Assembly: GCA_013433145.1 (NCBI GenBank)
Contig: CM024175.1
Location: 6,246,516-6,310,515, forward strand
DNA length: 64,000 nucleotides
Direction of reading: 5' to 3'
From: Ascaris suum
Lineage: Eukaryota; Nematoda; Chromadorea; Rhabditida; Ascarididae
Of the stretch, positions 24,977-35,665 are shown in pieces (position 1 is the stretch's first letter; the number at the start of each line of letters is the position of its first letter). Under the pieces are notes generated by a model. The model saw only the letters and a list, made by a program, of their open reading frames with translations, did no database searches and had not been told where the DNA came from. The position numbers and the translations under genes are program-made.

Positions 24977-25905
24977 GTGAGTTTGACAGCCGCGGATAGG
25001 TCAAGAATAAAAACATGTTATTTCTCTTTTGAGCTTTACGTATACAAACTATTACTTTTGCTGTATGCATCTGTTCATCTCTATCCATGCCATAGAGCTT
25101 TCCTCACTCCCCCCCCCCCCTTCCCCTCTCTTTGTACCACTCACATGCGCAATATGCTGTAGTGAGGGGAGACCATCCTGCTGTAATGCAATATGATTTT
25201 TCATGACAATCAGGTTTTTACAACTAACAATTACTTATAACCGGAATTAGTTTTATTATTGTTTTGCAACTGTAAGATTACATACTGTGTTTTGTAGACA
25301 GTAGGTTTGAACACAGCAAATGATTTTGTTTGAAGAAAGCATTGATCAGATTAAGTTACTGAAGCAAAGAAAACAGCTTGCATTTTAGAAGTGCAGTGTA
25401 TATTGAAAGAAATATTCGGTGTGTTTTTCATCGCTTGTTGCCTTTATTAGTCTGTTTCTTCGAATGGCGCAACAACATCAACCTTGCTCGTCTATTTGCT
25501 CAGTAATCAAAGAAGATATTTGCATCTCGACACAGAGCGATTGTTACGCGCTGTTCTAAACGACAAAATTCTCTAGGGCAGATTGTGACTGTTGTTCTGG
25601 AAGGATTATAGCACAGTTCTAGGGGAATAGAAGATGAAACTAAGTACGGCAAACAACGAGTTTTATGTCTTTATTCCTACCCGAAATTAAAAGCAAAATT
25701 TGGACAATTATCGTCAAAAAAAAACGTTTCGTTCGTAAAGTTTTTTTTCCTGAAACTTTTAAAACTTTTCGCCAATTGTCCAATATCAAAATATCGGCAT
25801 CAGTGATAGTCACATTTCGAGGTCGTTCGCAAACAAGAAATATTGTCAGAGATATCCGACAAGTGTACTGACGCTGATGTTTTATCCCTATAAACGCGAA
25901 CAACA

Positions 25906-26292
25906 GTGCACATCAACGCTGACACGATGCTAATTTTTTTGTCGATCGTAGATGTGAAATCGTTTTTATTTCGAACAGCTAAATATAGCAGATCACTAGT
26001 CTCGTTTTGGCTTGTTCCGACAACGATAACTGCTCAAAGTGATCAGATTTTGAAATTTTTTAAATCCCTTCCTCTGCCGACTCTCTTAGATGAATTCGTT
26101 GCAGACAGATGGATCAATGTAATGTACAATGGCGAAAAGTGTGGTTCGAGGGAAAATTCCCACCCTCAACATTTCTGTCACCGGAGGGCTTTCCCCACAA
26201 GTTTAGTATCTTCTGAGAGTATTCTTCAAGAAGAACACAGTGCACACATTTGCTTAAAGGGTGGGGGGCCTAACGATTTCTCTATGAAATAG
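25906..26292 (+). other. unidentified 128-codon ORF
   Basis: The frame contains a hydrophobic start (MLIFLSIVDVKSFLF) and then TLLDEFVADRWINVMYNG and LVSSESILQEEHSAHICL, ending just before the SINE at 26321. There is no strong acceptor. It is long for the window but within the range chance can give. Confidence 0.2.
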
Positions 26293-26320
26293 AAAAGCGG
26301 ATGAAAATAACACAGAATCT

Positions 26321-26560
26321 GTGACCGGAATGGCTCAGTGGTCAGAGCGGTCAGTTGAGACTGCGGAGGTGGGGAGAGGCGAGGGTGGAGCCCCCATGTA
26401 TGTCAGTCTCTAGAGAGAGTTGTATAGAGTTGTATAGAAAGTTGTACAGAGGTGGACATCCATAACAACAACTGTACGTGGACCGAAGTAGGGCATCAAG
26501 TGGGCTGCAGTCCTCCTTGCGGGCGGTATAGGGGGACGGAGCCCCTCCTACCCTAGCATT
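26321..26560 (+). mobile_element. tRNA-derived SINE
   Basis: The head shows an A box (TGGCTCAGTGGTCAGAGCGG) and a B-box-like GGCGAGGGTGGAGCCCC about 50 nt later, spaced as in a tRNA gene but with mutated arms. A short tandem GTTGTATAGA/GTTGTATAGAAA/GTTGTACAGA series follows, then a GC-rich body (GGGCTGCAGTCCTCCTTGCG). No tRNA fold is intact, so this is a retroposed element, probably old. Confidence 0.68.
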
Positions 26561-27283
26561 AGTACTGAGTTAAAATCCATCGTATCCTCACTTTTATCCA
26601 AAGTGCTCTTATTTTCGAGTCCCCATTTCTTTCACTAAGTTTTATGACTTCTTTTTTCTCTTTCGGGGATGGAGGGAAGGGGGATAGTATATTCGTTCTT
26701 ATGCATTCACTTTAAGAGGTGCTTTTTCTTATAGGAGGGGGTACATGAGAGTGCACGTGGGGAGGGTAGTGTGGCGAGTATAAAATGTTTTATAAAAGGC
26801 GTAAAAAGGGGGGGTGTAAATTCTGTGAGGAATGAAAATTCGATTTTGAGATTTGATTTGCTAGATTTTGTGAGTCTCTGTGTGTCCCTCGTACACAGAC
26901 ACAGTCGCTAGGTTCTGTCGAGCAGTGTGGCTGAGGGGGTGCAACTCGTCGAACAAGGGAAATCTATAGATGTTGGTGGTCTTCGTTCTCCGCTGGGTTG
27001 CCTCGTTATTGCAAGCGCTCTTCTGCATTAGAATACCTATCTGGTGCGGTGCTGTCACATATAGCGTGACCACATAACGTGGAATGTGAAGCAAAATATA
27101 TGTCACTGAAACTTTCGATTTTTCGCTGTTTATAGTATGCTATGCAATATTGGTAATCATGCGAGAGACCTCTTCAGGGTGATCACGGTTCAGTAAGTTG
27201 TATGTACGTTTAGTGTGCATAGTGTTAGAAGGGTGCGAACAGGCACACATCAAATATATGTGCCTTCCAAAGAAGAGGAGTTA

Positions 27284-27352
27284 TAGGAGCCAAGAAAGCT
27301 TAATAGTGAAGGCGTTAGACTTGGGTTGTGAGAGGTGGAGGTTCTGTTGCGG
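27284..27352 (+). mobile_element. tRNA-derived SINE head
   Basis: AGCTTAATAGTGAAGGCG with TTAGACTTGGG resembles the A box and anticodon arm of a tRNA, and GTGGAGGTTCTGTTGCGG a decayed B box. The arms do not pair fully. The sequence to about 27540, with a GT-rich run at 27443-27460, may be its tail. Confidence 0.48.
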
Positions 27353-27730
27353 TGGGTCTCTCTTCGTTTCTTCTCACTTGGAAATTCACATTCCTGAAGA
27401 GCATACTGTCCGAGTGCCTTCGCCGCTCTTTTTGTATAGAATGTATGCGTGTGTGTGTATATGAGAGGCTATATCTCGGCTCTCAAGCAATATTTTCAGT
27501 TCGAACTCTCACTGGATGGCCTCATTTCAATACGGTTTTTTCTAGTCCACTCAGCACGACTCGAAGTTTTTAATAATCCACTCCATGTGAGCCACATAAA
27601 AAATTAGTTATTTCGGACAGCTAATCACTAATAGATGACTCTAAAGTAAGACAAGAAATTTATTCATTTATTTAGCCGTAAATCATAGTTAATGAAGGCT
27701 CGGTACTGTATCGAGTGAGAAGTGCACGGT

Positions 27731-27784
27731 ACCGATCGGAAAACGCAAAGCACCGAACGGAAATATAATAACTGATCGGAAAGA
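27731..27784. repeat. three copies of ACCGATCGGAAA-like motif
   Basis: ACCGATCGGAAA, ACCGAACGGAAA and ACTGATCGGAAA start at 27731, 27752 and 27771, about 20 bp apart. The core CCGATCGG is itself palindromic. It could be a degenerate tandem repeat or clustered protein-binding sites. Confidence 0.6.
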
Positions 27785-27859
27785 ATAGATGACAGGCCTG
27801 AACATTCTGACTAAACCCATGCATGCATTTTCGGAGTCGCCTTGCTCCAGAGTCGCTCA

Positions 27860-28126
27860 TCACTGGCCAAAGTGTATAAACATTGCAAAAGACACTGTTT
27901 GATTGATTGGTTTAGTACTGTGCCCTTTTTTATCAAGCAAACGAATCATGGGCATCATGTCGAGTTGAACCGATTGAACCAGTTTGATCACTGTCTTTTT
28001 GTCCACCAGCTGATTCAACCGGCAAACCGATGGCGGACATTCGAAAATTGCCCTTGCGTGACAAGTCGAATCATACAAATTGCTCAAATTATTCACAGGC
28101 AAAGTTGCTGACTCCTTAGTTTCCAT
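27860..28126 (-). CDS. unidentified 88-aa ORF with ATG
   Basis: The frame starts METKESATLPVNNLSN and runs to TGA after FAMFIHFGQ. The composition looks protein-like (few Cys, balanced charge; segments LNQLVDKKTVIKLVQSVQ and MIRLLDKKGHSTKPINQ). An AG lies about 9 nt before the ATG, which could serve as a splice or trans-splice acceptor. The antisense frame is also open but is rich in His and Cys, as expected of a shadow. No domain is recognised. It could be one exon of a larger minus-strand locus with the ORFs at 29.4-30.4 kb. Confidence 0.35.
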   Translation of the reverse strand: METKESATLPVNNLSNLYDSTCHARAIFECPPSVCRLNQLVDKKTVIKLVQSVQLDMMPMIRLLDKKGHSTKPINQTVSFAMFIHFGQ

Positions 28127-29442
28127 CAAAAGGCCTCAATAATTCGATGAATGCATTTAATAGTGTCTGCTTGCTTGTCGTATTGTTGCAGTCAGCGTCT
28201 CAGTGAGATCTTATTTGTGTCTGTTAATTTTGTTCTCAATAAGACGCCATCTTTTATCAAAAAACGCCACTGTTTCTAATTATTTCCTCTTCGCTTTTAA
28301 CGAAAACAACCTTTTTTTAATTGATTATTTTAATCGATCCTCATCCTTCATCGATGAAATTGAAATTTTCTTTCGATTTTTGTCGACTTTATCGACCGCA
28401 AAATCTTTTTCATTTTTTAAAGATTGAAGTCAAAGAAAAAAAACGATAATTGAAAAAGCGCTAAACCGATGCTTCCAGCATATTATTCGCATTCACACAA
28501 ACATTTCGAAGTTAATATTTGTGTTTCATGAAATTGAGAATATGTGAGATTTCGGAATTTTCACTATTATTTCTCCTCTAACAGAAAAATATTACAAAGA
28601 CTATTTAGTCCATGTTCCATTAAAGGATGTCGAAAAGACTATTTATTACACATTCTATGAAGAGATAAATTATGGTGTATTACAAAAAAAAAGTGCAAAC
28701 GCCATCGATTCGATCTAATTATCGCAAGTTCCTCAAAACGCTTGCAAGATTGTCTCATCGTTGCAAAGACATCGAATGCCGATTAAGGCGAACACTTTTT
28801 TGCAATTTGCAAGGAGGAATTACTAAGTGAATCGTGTGTTACCATAGTGACGAAGCTCTTACGTATTTTGCATGTCCAGACTGTATATGAAATTGTCGGC
28901 TTTTTATTCGTCTGCAATAAATTATAACCAGCTGTACATGAATCAGCTGTCTTCTAAGTGCAATATGTGCGGTTAAAGGCTCATAGTGCAATCAGCGAAC
29001 ACACCTTTTGCTCACTAATATAATTATGGCCTAAAACGATTCACACAGACGACAGAATTACCGTTTTTCTTGAATAGAGACTTTTTAAAGAGAAGTCCCT
29101 TGTAGAATATTAGTTCTCCCACGGAGCTCTGGGGAAACTAGAAGCTCGTCTTGAATTCGAGCCATCCTCTAAATATAGGTCCTTGATCTTGAACGACCTG
29201 TAGTTCAACAACCCTTTCGAACTCCTCCAAAAAAGTCGAGAACTCGTTCACTATGTGCGGCATCAAAATCGTTTAGTCTGTGATGCCCCATCAGCAATGT
29301 TTGGGATGTACAGAGAAACAAAGGATAATATTAGAAAAGCAAAATGAAACAGGTCTACTATACAGTAGCTGTTTTAATTATCAAAAGCCAACGAAAATAG
29401 ACGCACTAGGGCGTTCATTCGTAACGATGCGGTAATCGTAAA

Positions 29443-29781
29443 CTAGGCGTAGATGCTTTTAATACTCATGGTACAGGAGTAGCAGCAAATTATGTGCTCA
29501 ACAACCACCTGGAAATGAGTTTCAATGCAAATAATTCCGTTCATAAAATAGTTTGAGCTCATCATCATATCCGCGAACATCAATAAATTAGGAGCAACCA
29601 ATTCCAGAAAATGATGAAAAACCAACTTCATCCCAAAAAAATTGAGTCTACCACTCCGTGAATGGATCGCTAATTGAAAATGGTCATAGCTCATAATCAC
29701 AGATGAAGCATCAATTCCGGCTTCCACCGAATTTGACAAAATAGACGGATTTTTTCTTCGAATTCCGACAACCAATCCCAA
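29443..29781 (-). CDS. unidentified ORF fragment, 112 codons
   Basis: Open frame downstream of, and on the same strand as, the 30394-29930 exons. It reads GLVVGIRRKNPSILSNSV, then a Met-rich hydrophobic part (LVFHHFLELVAPNLLMFAD), and ends in a Cys pair region (EHIICCYSC). It has no clear acceptor at its 5' end, where a TAA precedes it. The first in-frame ATG gives about 82 aa. A CAG|GTGGTT site after ETHFQ could be a donor. It may be a further exon or a separate piece of the same locus. I do not recognise the family; a chance ORF is possible. Confidence 0.28.
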   Translation of the reverse strand: MGLVVGIRRKNPSILSNSVEAGIDASSVIMSYDHFQLAIHSRSGRLNFFGMKLVFHHFLELVAPNLLMFADMMMSSNYFMNGIICIETHFQVVVEHIICCYSCTMSIKSIYA

Positions 29782-29929
29782 AATTTATTTCTTCTTTGCT
29801 TATTTTTGAGGGAGTCGGTAAATGAACTTATTGGGCGGCTGTTTTTTATTTAAAAGTAAACTCTATTAAAGTACACTGAACAATGTTCACTTAGTGCCGC
29901 TTTGCGGTTAGCGTTTCCTATTGCCGTTA

Positions 29930-30394
29930 TTACGAAAGACTCAAAAAAGAATAATTTCTCAACTGGCATCTGTCAACTGATTGGTGCTTCCTAATCAATT
30001 TTTGTGTTCTTTTTATCTGTTCTGTCGAAGCAATAATTTTTGACCCAACGCATTGACGAACTTCAGAAACTATCTCGTTGCTTTCGTTTTCCGTAGAGAA
30101 TGCGATTTTAAGGGCCATTTTAACGTTCAAAACGACGCTAGAGGGGATCAGTTTATTGGTGCAATTTTGAACATACATTTCGGGGAGTTCCAATGAACTT
30201 AAAACCTTCTATCATAAAAGTTAAATTAGCTTTAAAAATCAATTGAAAAACCACTGGGGAGAAATCTTATATATACATGTAGAATCAACAGGGAAGGTCT
30301 CAATAATATCGTAGGGACTCACTAGCTGCTTTCCGCACTTCCAAATTCTCCCATTGGTTTTCCGTGCCAATAAACCCGTATCTTCCAGTAATAA
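29930..30394 (-). CDS. 3' end of a spliced gene, two exons, unknown function
   Basis: Exon 30394-30323 follows a TTTATTTACAG acceptor and ends at a GTGAGT donor (CTA|GTGAGT). It reads [18 protein letters not shown] then KCGKQL. The next exon, 30208-29930, follows an acceptor in a T-rich tract (TTTTATGATAG). It is in phase 0, reads [14 protein letters not shown] onward for 92 aa, and ends in TAA. The 92-aa stretch is rich in charged residues and has a normal amino-acid mix, including [13 protein letters not shown] and [16 protein letters not shown]. The intron is 114 nt. Array 3 lies just upstream, so the 5' exons should lie beyond 30550. If the donor is not used, the first exon stays open for another 29 codons to TGA at 30239. 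I recognise no domain. Confidence 0.42.
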
Positions 30395-30400
30395 CTGTAA

Positions 30401-30552
<152 letters not shown>

Positions 30553-31793
30553 GCGAGTATTGTTCACGATCGGAGCGGTGCATAATTTTTGTAGTGCAAT
30601 CTCAACCAGTATAATTAAATGTCCCGAAGTTTAAAGCTTCCTATGTTTATTGTTTTCTTGATATGAGAGGGGAAATGTCCGTTGAACAATCAGTAAATGA
30701 TTACAGATCTTAACAATATCATTTAGGATAGTATTTCTTATTATGAAAGTTTCGAATTTCATAAGCATCGGTCGTTCGCTGATAAAATACGATCGTTTTA
30801 AATGATGTAAGTTATCGATTTTTAGTAATTATTAGTGAGTATTGAATAAACGACGCTAATTGTGCAAATTGACGTATTGGTAAAGAGTTAATAATTGATC
30901 AAGTGGAAAGTTTTCAATATTCTATCAATTTTATTTCTTTTCTACAACAACGTTCTCTCCTTCTTTCGTGCTTAACGAATATGGTCGAAATTCAGCTGTC
31001 ACATACGTTTTTATGAATTAATCCTCCTCATCCATGTTATCGATGTAATTTCTTGTCTTGCAGCTTTTATTTTTGAGAGAACTTTAACGATTTCACAACA
31101 ATCAAACCTCATCGACCTATTATTTCATCCGTTAATCAATGAATTCATTATAATGATCATTTATATGCAAATTCTTTTATCTGTAGTACAATCGAGGGAT
31201 CCATATGATGAATATGTGGATGCATCTATCCAGTATTGCCAAGTCAAGAATCACATAGGTTAAAGAAACTTTCGAACTGCCCATCTTTAGAATAAATTAT
31301 TTCTAAAATGTGCGTACACTCAATGATCAATCGAGCAGCATATTAAAGCATTGCAGTTTGCACTTTAGAATCGGTCTGATTGAAGAGACGGTTCTTTTTG
31401 ATTTATATTAGTGGTCGTTTTCTTATGACAAAAATCCATCATCTTTCATGTTTTGTTATCTCTTTGTATTATCGATGTTGATTGGTGATGTTGAGTGGGA
31501 TACGATATAAATGCATGTATTGCGCCATTTTCTTTAGTTTATTTCTTGAATAATCTATGTGCGATATCGAAACTCTTCGAAGCTTTTATTGCATTTTGTT
31601 TTTTATTTGTTTGGAATGTGCGAATTGAACAAAGTGATATAATTAAATAGCTATGTGTCGCTGAAGTATTAAATGACGAAAGGGCCACATCACATAGATG
31701 GCATTTGTTTATTTATGGAGGGCGCTCCAAAAAATAGGAGCCAGCATTAGGCATCTCTTAGAGTGTTGCAAAAAATCGAGCTAACAACGAAGC

Positions 31794-31985
31794 TCAATCC
31801 TTTCGCAGTTCCAAGTTTTGTTGTTTGGTCTGTTCGGTTGCTAGTTGATTTTGGTCGATTCTGCTCTGTAGATTAATCAGCGTTGCTATTTTTTGCTTTC
31901 TTTGGAGAGAAATAAATCTCTTATAACGCCTCTTCAGTATTTTTATTAAACATCGATCGATATTTCGTTGAGTAATTCTATGCAT
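31794..31985 (-). CDS. unidentified 63-aa basic, helix-prone ORF
   Basis: The frame starts MHRITQRNIDRCLIKILK and ends QTKQQNLELRKD before TGA. It is rich in Lys, Arg and Gln with regularly spaced Leu/Ile (RRYKRFISLQRKQKIATL), so it would be helical or coiled-coil. It has an ATG and no internal splice signal that stands out. It lies alone in an AT-rich region. It could be a small gene, one exon, or chance. Confidence 0.28.
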   Translation of the reverse strand: MHRITQRNIDRCLIKILKRRYKRFISLQRKQKIATLINLQSRIDQNQLATEQTKQQNLELRKD

Positions 31986-32143
31986 CGATGCGTCTGCCGA
32001 AGTGTTTTAAAGTAAAGTAAGCGACATTACAACGCAAAAACTTTTATTGACAGTCGCTTAAGCAAACCAATTCTTTATTGTTTGCTCAACAATAAGTCAT
32101 TAAATTTTTTCCCCGCAAAAACACTTCATAGGAAAAATTCTCT

Positions 32144-32208
32144 CTCGCTCTCTTTCTCTGTCCATTTTCTCTCTCTCCCTCTCTCTCTCTATCTCTCTCT
32201 CTCCCTCT
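32144..32208. repeat. CT-rich low-complexity tract
   Basis: Dominated by CTCTCT units with a few TTT and CCC interruptions. ORFs rich in Leu and Ser here are artefacts. Confidence 0.9.
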
Positions 32209-34477
32209 ATGTTCCGACAAACGCCGTTTTCTTTTTTCTCATTGTGATCACTTATAAGGTGACTTCATTCAGTTTATGAAACTAAAGGTTCTTAATGAGG
32301 TAATTTATCCTCGAGTATTTATTTTTATCGTTGCTTCGGTTGATCGTTCGAGCAAATAAAGAGGAATTTAAGAATAGCAAACACTCGGGTTTAACGAAAT
32401 AGTGCCAATATCCTATTTGCCTGAACACGAACCCTTCTGAAAGAGTTTCTCCTCGATTATAGGCCTACTGTTGAGCACTCGCAAAAAAATTGACATGCAA
32501 CAAATAGATGCCCACTGAAGCAAACCTCCTTACGGGCGAACGTATATGCCAGAAACTTTCCACTCGCTCGCCGGGAAGAGGCTGTGCTCTCATACACTAT
32601 CTTCTACCACTAACAGTTTTTAGTCGAAAGGACTGAGGATGCTAGGAAGCTTTTCACTTCGATAAAACGCTGTCATCAAGTGCGATAAAATCGTAAGCTT
32701 AGCGGCAAAATAGAAATGCGTACTTTTTTGTGAAATGGCTAATAATTTCAATGAAATCTTTAGAGAAAGGGGATTCTGGTCACTAGACCCTAAAGAATTT
32801 GTACTGAAAGGAAAACTGAACGACTAATTTGAATTGTTTTGCAATATTATGTATGCTGCAAGTCATTCGGACATGTACTGCCTGAGCTTTTCCAAGTTTA
32901 CTAATCACTTATTTAAAGGTTTGATAGTGCTTACTCGTGAATTTCTATCGCGTTATCAGACAAAAATGACCATTTAGCGCTCAGAGCGTTTATAAGATGT
33001 AATAAGGAAATGTGATATTATAGCAAATCGGTTTCTCTATGGCCACATGAAGCAATGTAGGTAGTGATGAATATGCTCGAAATAACACAATGTCTTAACT
33101 GACAAAACATATACTATGTGCGTCGTTTGTTCTTGTTGTCATAACTTTGTCGGATTAACCGCAAAATGAGTTCAATAAATTGCGCGTTGTTTAGAGCTCG
33201 AATTGTGCGGCTCCAACAAGTCTAGTCGACGAGGTGAAACGAAACAATAGATCATTGAAAATGAATGCTTCCTTGCACACTGATGCGTTGTAATGTTTTT
33301 TTTTTTTTGGTTAATGATATCTTTGTTTTGTTTTTCTCTGAAAGACCATTTTGACTGATTGCATTTTATTGTTGTTTGCTAACCAATGTCGATAGACTTT
33401 ACCGTTCTTTTTATTTAAAAAATAAAGACGTGAAAAAAGGAAAATATTGTGCGAAATTTTTAACTCATATGAAACATTTTTCTCATAATATTTCTGAAGT
33501 TTTTTTTTTGCTCGTAATTCATAGACAACAACGTTGCAATGTGCTATCGCAATTTCTCAAACAAAAATTCGATTCAATTTGAGCACTTCTTGGGATCTTG
33601 ATTGCTTTCATATGAAGCAAAATACCTTTAAGAAAACACTTTCTTCCTCTTAACCGAGGAATGACGTGTTTTCTGCACTATAAGCAGTAATTATGACCTC
33701 GTCCATACTAAAACACTACACTCAAAGGTTTAAATTTTCGTTTCCTTCGGCACTAAAGTCTTTAGCGTCATCGATAACAAATATACCGATCAACTGTAGT
33801 AGAAATGTAGCATTTAGCTGTGTGTGTCATGGCTAAGTACATCCTGGATGAATTTAATGCATTATTTACAAATATATTTCGTAACAACACAAAATAATTG
33901 GTGTGGCCGATTCTCTACATCAAGGTTTTGGGACATAGCAATTTCCTTCAAAGCAATACTATCCATAATTTCCATATACTCACCTATGCGCTTTAATCTA
34001 AATCCATTGAAAATATTTATGGATTTTTCAGTGTTCTAACAGAACCGCATAATCCATCTGTCATTAGGATGCTGTTTATTGTCAGTTATGCTGAATGATC
34101 GTTGTTCAATACTGGTATAGCACGGTGCGTTTTCTTATTTGTCGCATCTGTAAGATAGGTCAAAGGAAGAGCGATTGCAAGCTTCGAGATCCCCACCTTG
34201 ACTTCGCATGAAAGATTTATCGAATCCATTTGTCGAGTTGCTTCAATAATTTGCATTTTGATAGTTTACATCTTTTGTGTATATACAAAAATCATCTTCT
34301 TTATTAAGTTTTCGTCTTTATTTACGGATATTCCTTTGTTTTTATCCAAATTCCACAAATCCTACCTAACGTTTTCCAGAATTACTCATAAACGTCACTG
34401 TTGCCCATATCTGCTCGTGAATTCACCTAAGAATATTGTTTCTCATTTAGAGGAAACCATTTTTTTCAATATTAACA

Positions 34478-35003
34478 GTGCAACTTTTCTCTTCATTAGA
34501 ACTGTTTCCTCTAATGGCACTTGAGCAGCTTTGCTTTATGGCTATTTTTATGAACAGTGTGCCTCTCAGAACTTTGTCCCTTTTTTGCACAACCCGATTA
34601 TTGCATGCTCTTTTCACGAGTTTTTACGCACATTTCCTTTTCCTTCAGTGCATCAGACTGCATAGATTTCATGAAGCGAAATGTCGATTCGTTTTTTGTG
34701 TTCGAAATAACTCTGACTGCTGCATCGTTGAGCGTCTCATGCTCGAAAATAGTGTTGTGCAAAACGATGCGCGTCTGTCTGCTACATGGTGTCCGTCGGA
34801 AGAGCGACAGCACACCTCACTTCCAGACGGCTGGTCGGCTGGTAGACTGCGAGATTTTCTGTTGGCTTTTAGTTGAACGTGCATTTTGCATGGCGCCTTC
34901 ATCACCCGTTAAGGTGTACATATGCTCGTGCAAGCGTGCAGCGTTTGGTGTCTTTAGTCATCCTCCCCGCCCCTCTCCCCTCCTCGGTAAAGTGACAAGC
35001 TAA
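34478..35003. other. GC-rich block open in four frames; candidate exon, strand unresolved
   Basis: Two overlapping plus-strand frames (132 and 148 codons) and two minus-strand frames (71 and 78 codons) are open here. On plus, a strong acceptor (CATTTCCTTTTCCTTCAG, ending 34648) and a GTTAAG|GTGTAC donor at 34914 would bound a 265-nt exon. On minus, the frame containing RIVLHNTIFEHETLNDAA looks at least as protein-like. The block sits just upstream of the 35.2-35.7 kb gene end. I read it as probably coding but cannot choose the strand. Confidence 0.3.
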
Positions 35004-35189
35004 TTGATAGGGAATAGGGAGTGCAAAAAGAGGAAGCAGGGAGATTATATAGTCCAAGTGAAACCTTACGGTGTATTCAGGGGAACAACTACTGCGCTAT
35101 GAGGTGCCACTATTCCTCGCGATGCCGTTATTGAGCTGCTTGATTCGATGCTATGAGGTCGTCTTGAATTGAATTACGATATAGATTAG

Positions 35190-35665
35190 CAACCTTGTGG
35201 AAGAGAGCAAGATGTGAAGCTAGGGCATTAGGCGAGAGTGTAAGTATGTGTTCATGAGCTGCACACAGCTTTGAGTTGTTTTTCTGCGCGTGCAGGGAGA
35301 GAAGTGCGAGTGCGAAAAGCATGGCTATGAGTCGTCGGCAATGTTGCACGTCGATGCGGTGCAAGCGCCTAATCAGTATCTTCTTGCCAGCCGCCGTCTC
35401 GAGAGGCTGTCGCCGTCGTATGTGCACGTGCTCACGCCAGCTGCCTCGGCTGCATATACATGTGAGTGATGACGTGATCCAGACGGGTCACTCCCTCCGT
35501 TCGACGCTGCTTGTCGCACGCCCCTATGCAGACACCCAACGTTCACTGCTCAAATACATCTCACCAGCTAAAGTCCATTTCACTTTCTCCTCTCCTTACC
35601 TTAATTTTGCAGCCCGTCCGAGTTACATTCACTTGTGCTGCCAGCTGGTCGCTCCTCGACCATGA
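35190..35665 (+). CDS. 3' end of a short-intron gene, three exons, unknown function
   Basis: The exons are 35190-35239, 35296-35461 and 35613-35665. Intron 1 is only 56 nt, with a GTAAGTATGTG donor and a TTTTTCTGCGCGTGCAG acceptor. Intron 2 is 151 nt, with GTGAGT and CTTAATTTTGCAG. Phases match (0 then 1). The reading is TLWKRARCEARALGES, GEKCECEKHGYESSAMLHV, DAVQAPNQYLLASRRLER, LSPSYVHVLTPAASAAYT, then SRPSYIHLCCQLVAPRP and stop. Exon 2 is GC-rich with a normal amino-acid mix. The 5' acceptor of the first exon is weak (GATTAG), so the true upstream boundary is unknown. An antisense frame of about 99 codons (35427-35128) is also open and reads through intron 1, so the strand is not settled. 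Confidence 0.4.

Larger units (their letters stand above)
30560..34470. other. mostly AT-rich, one small ORF
   Basis: Apart from the 63-aa ORF at 31985-31794 and the CT tract I see no supported exon. Two adjacent palindromes (AATGAATTCATT, AATGATCATT) occur at 31138-31163. Confidence 0.5.

Noticed and set aside
26321..26400. Working tRNA gene
   Set aside because: A and B boxes are present but the acceptor, D and T arms do not pair, so it is a SINE head.
34557..35003. 148-codon ORF, the longest in the window, as a gene
   Set aside because: Cys/Phe-rich composition and three competing frames. The length alone is within what a GC-rich patch can give by chance.
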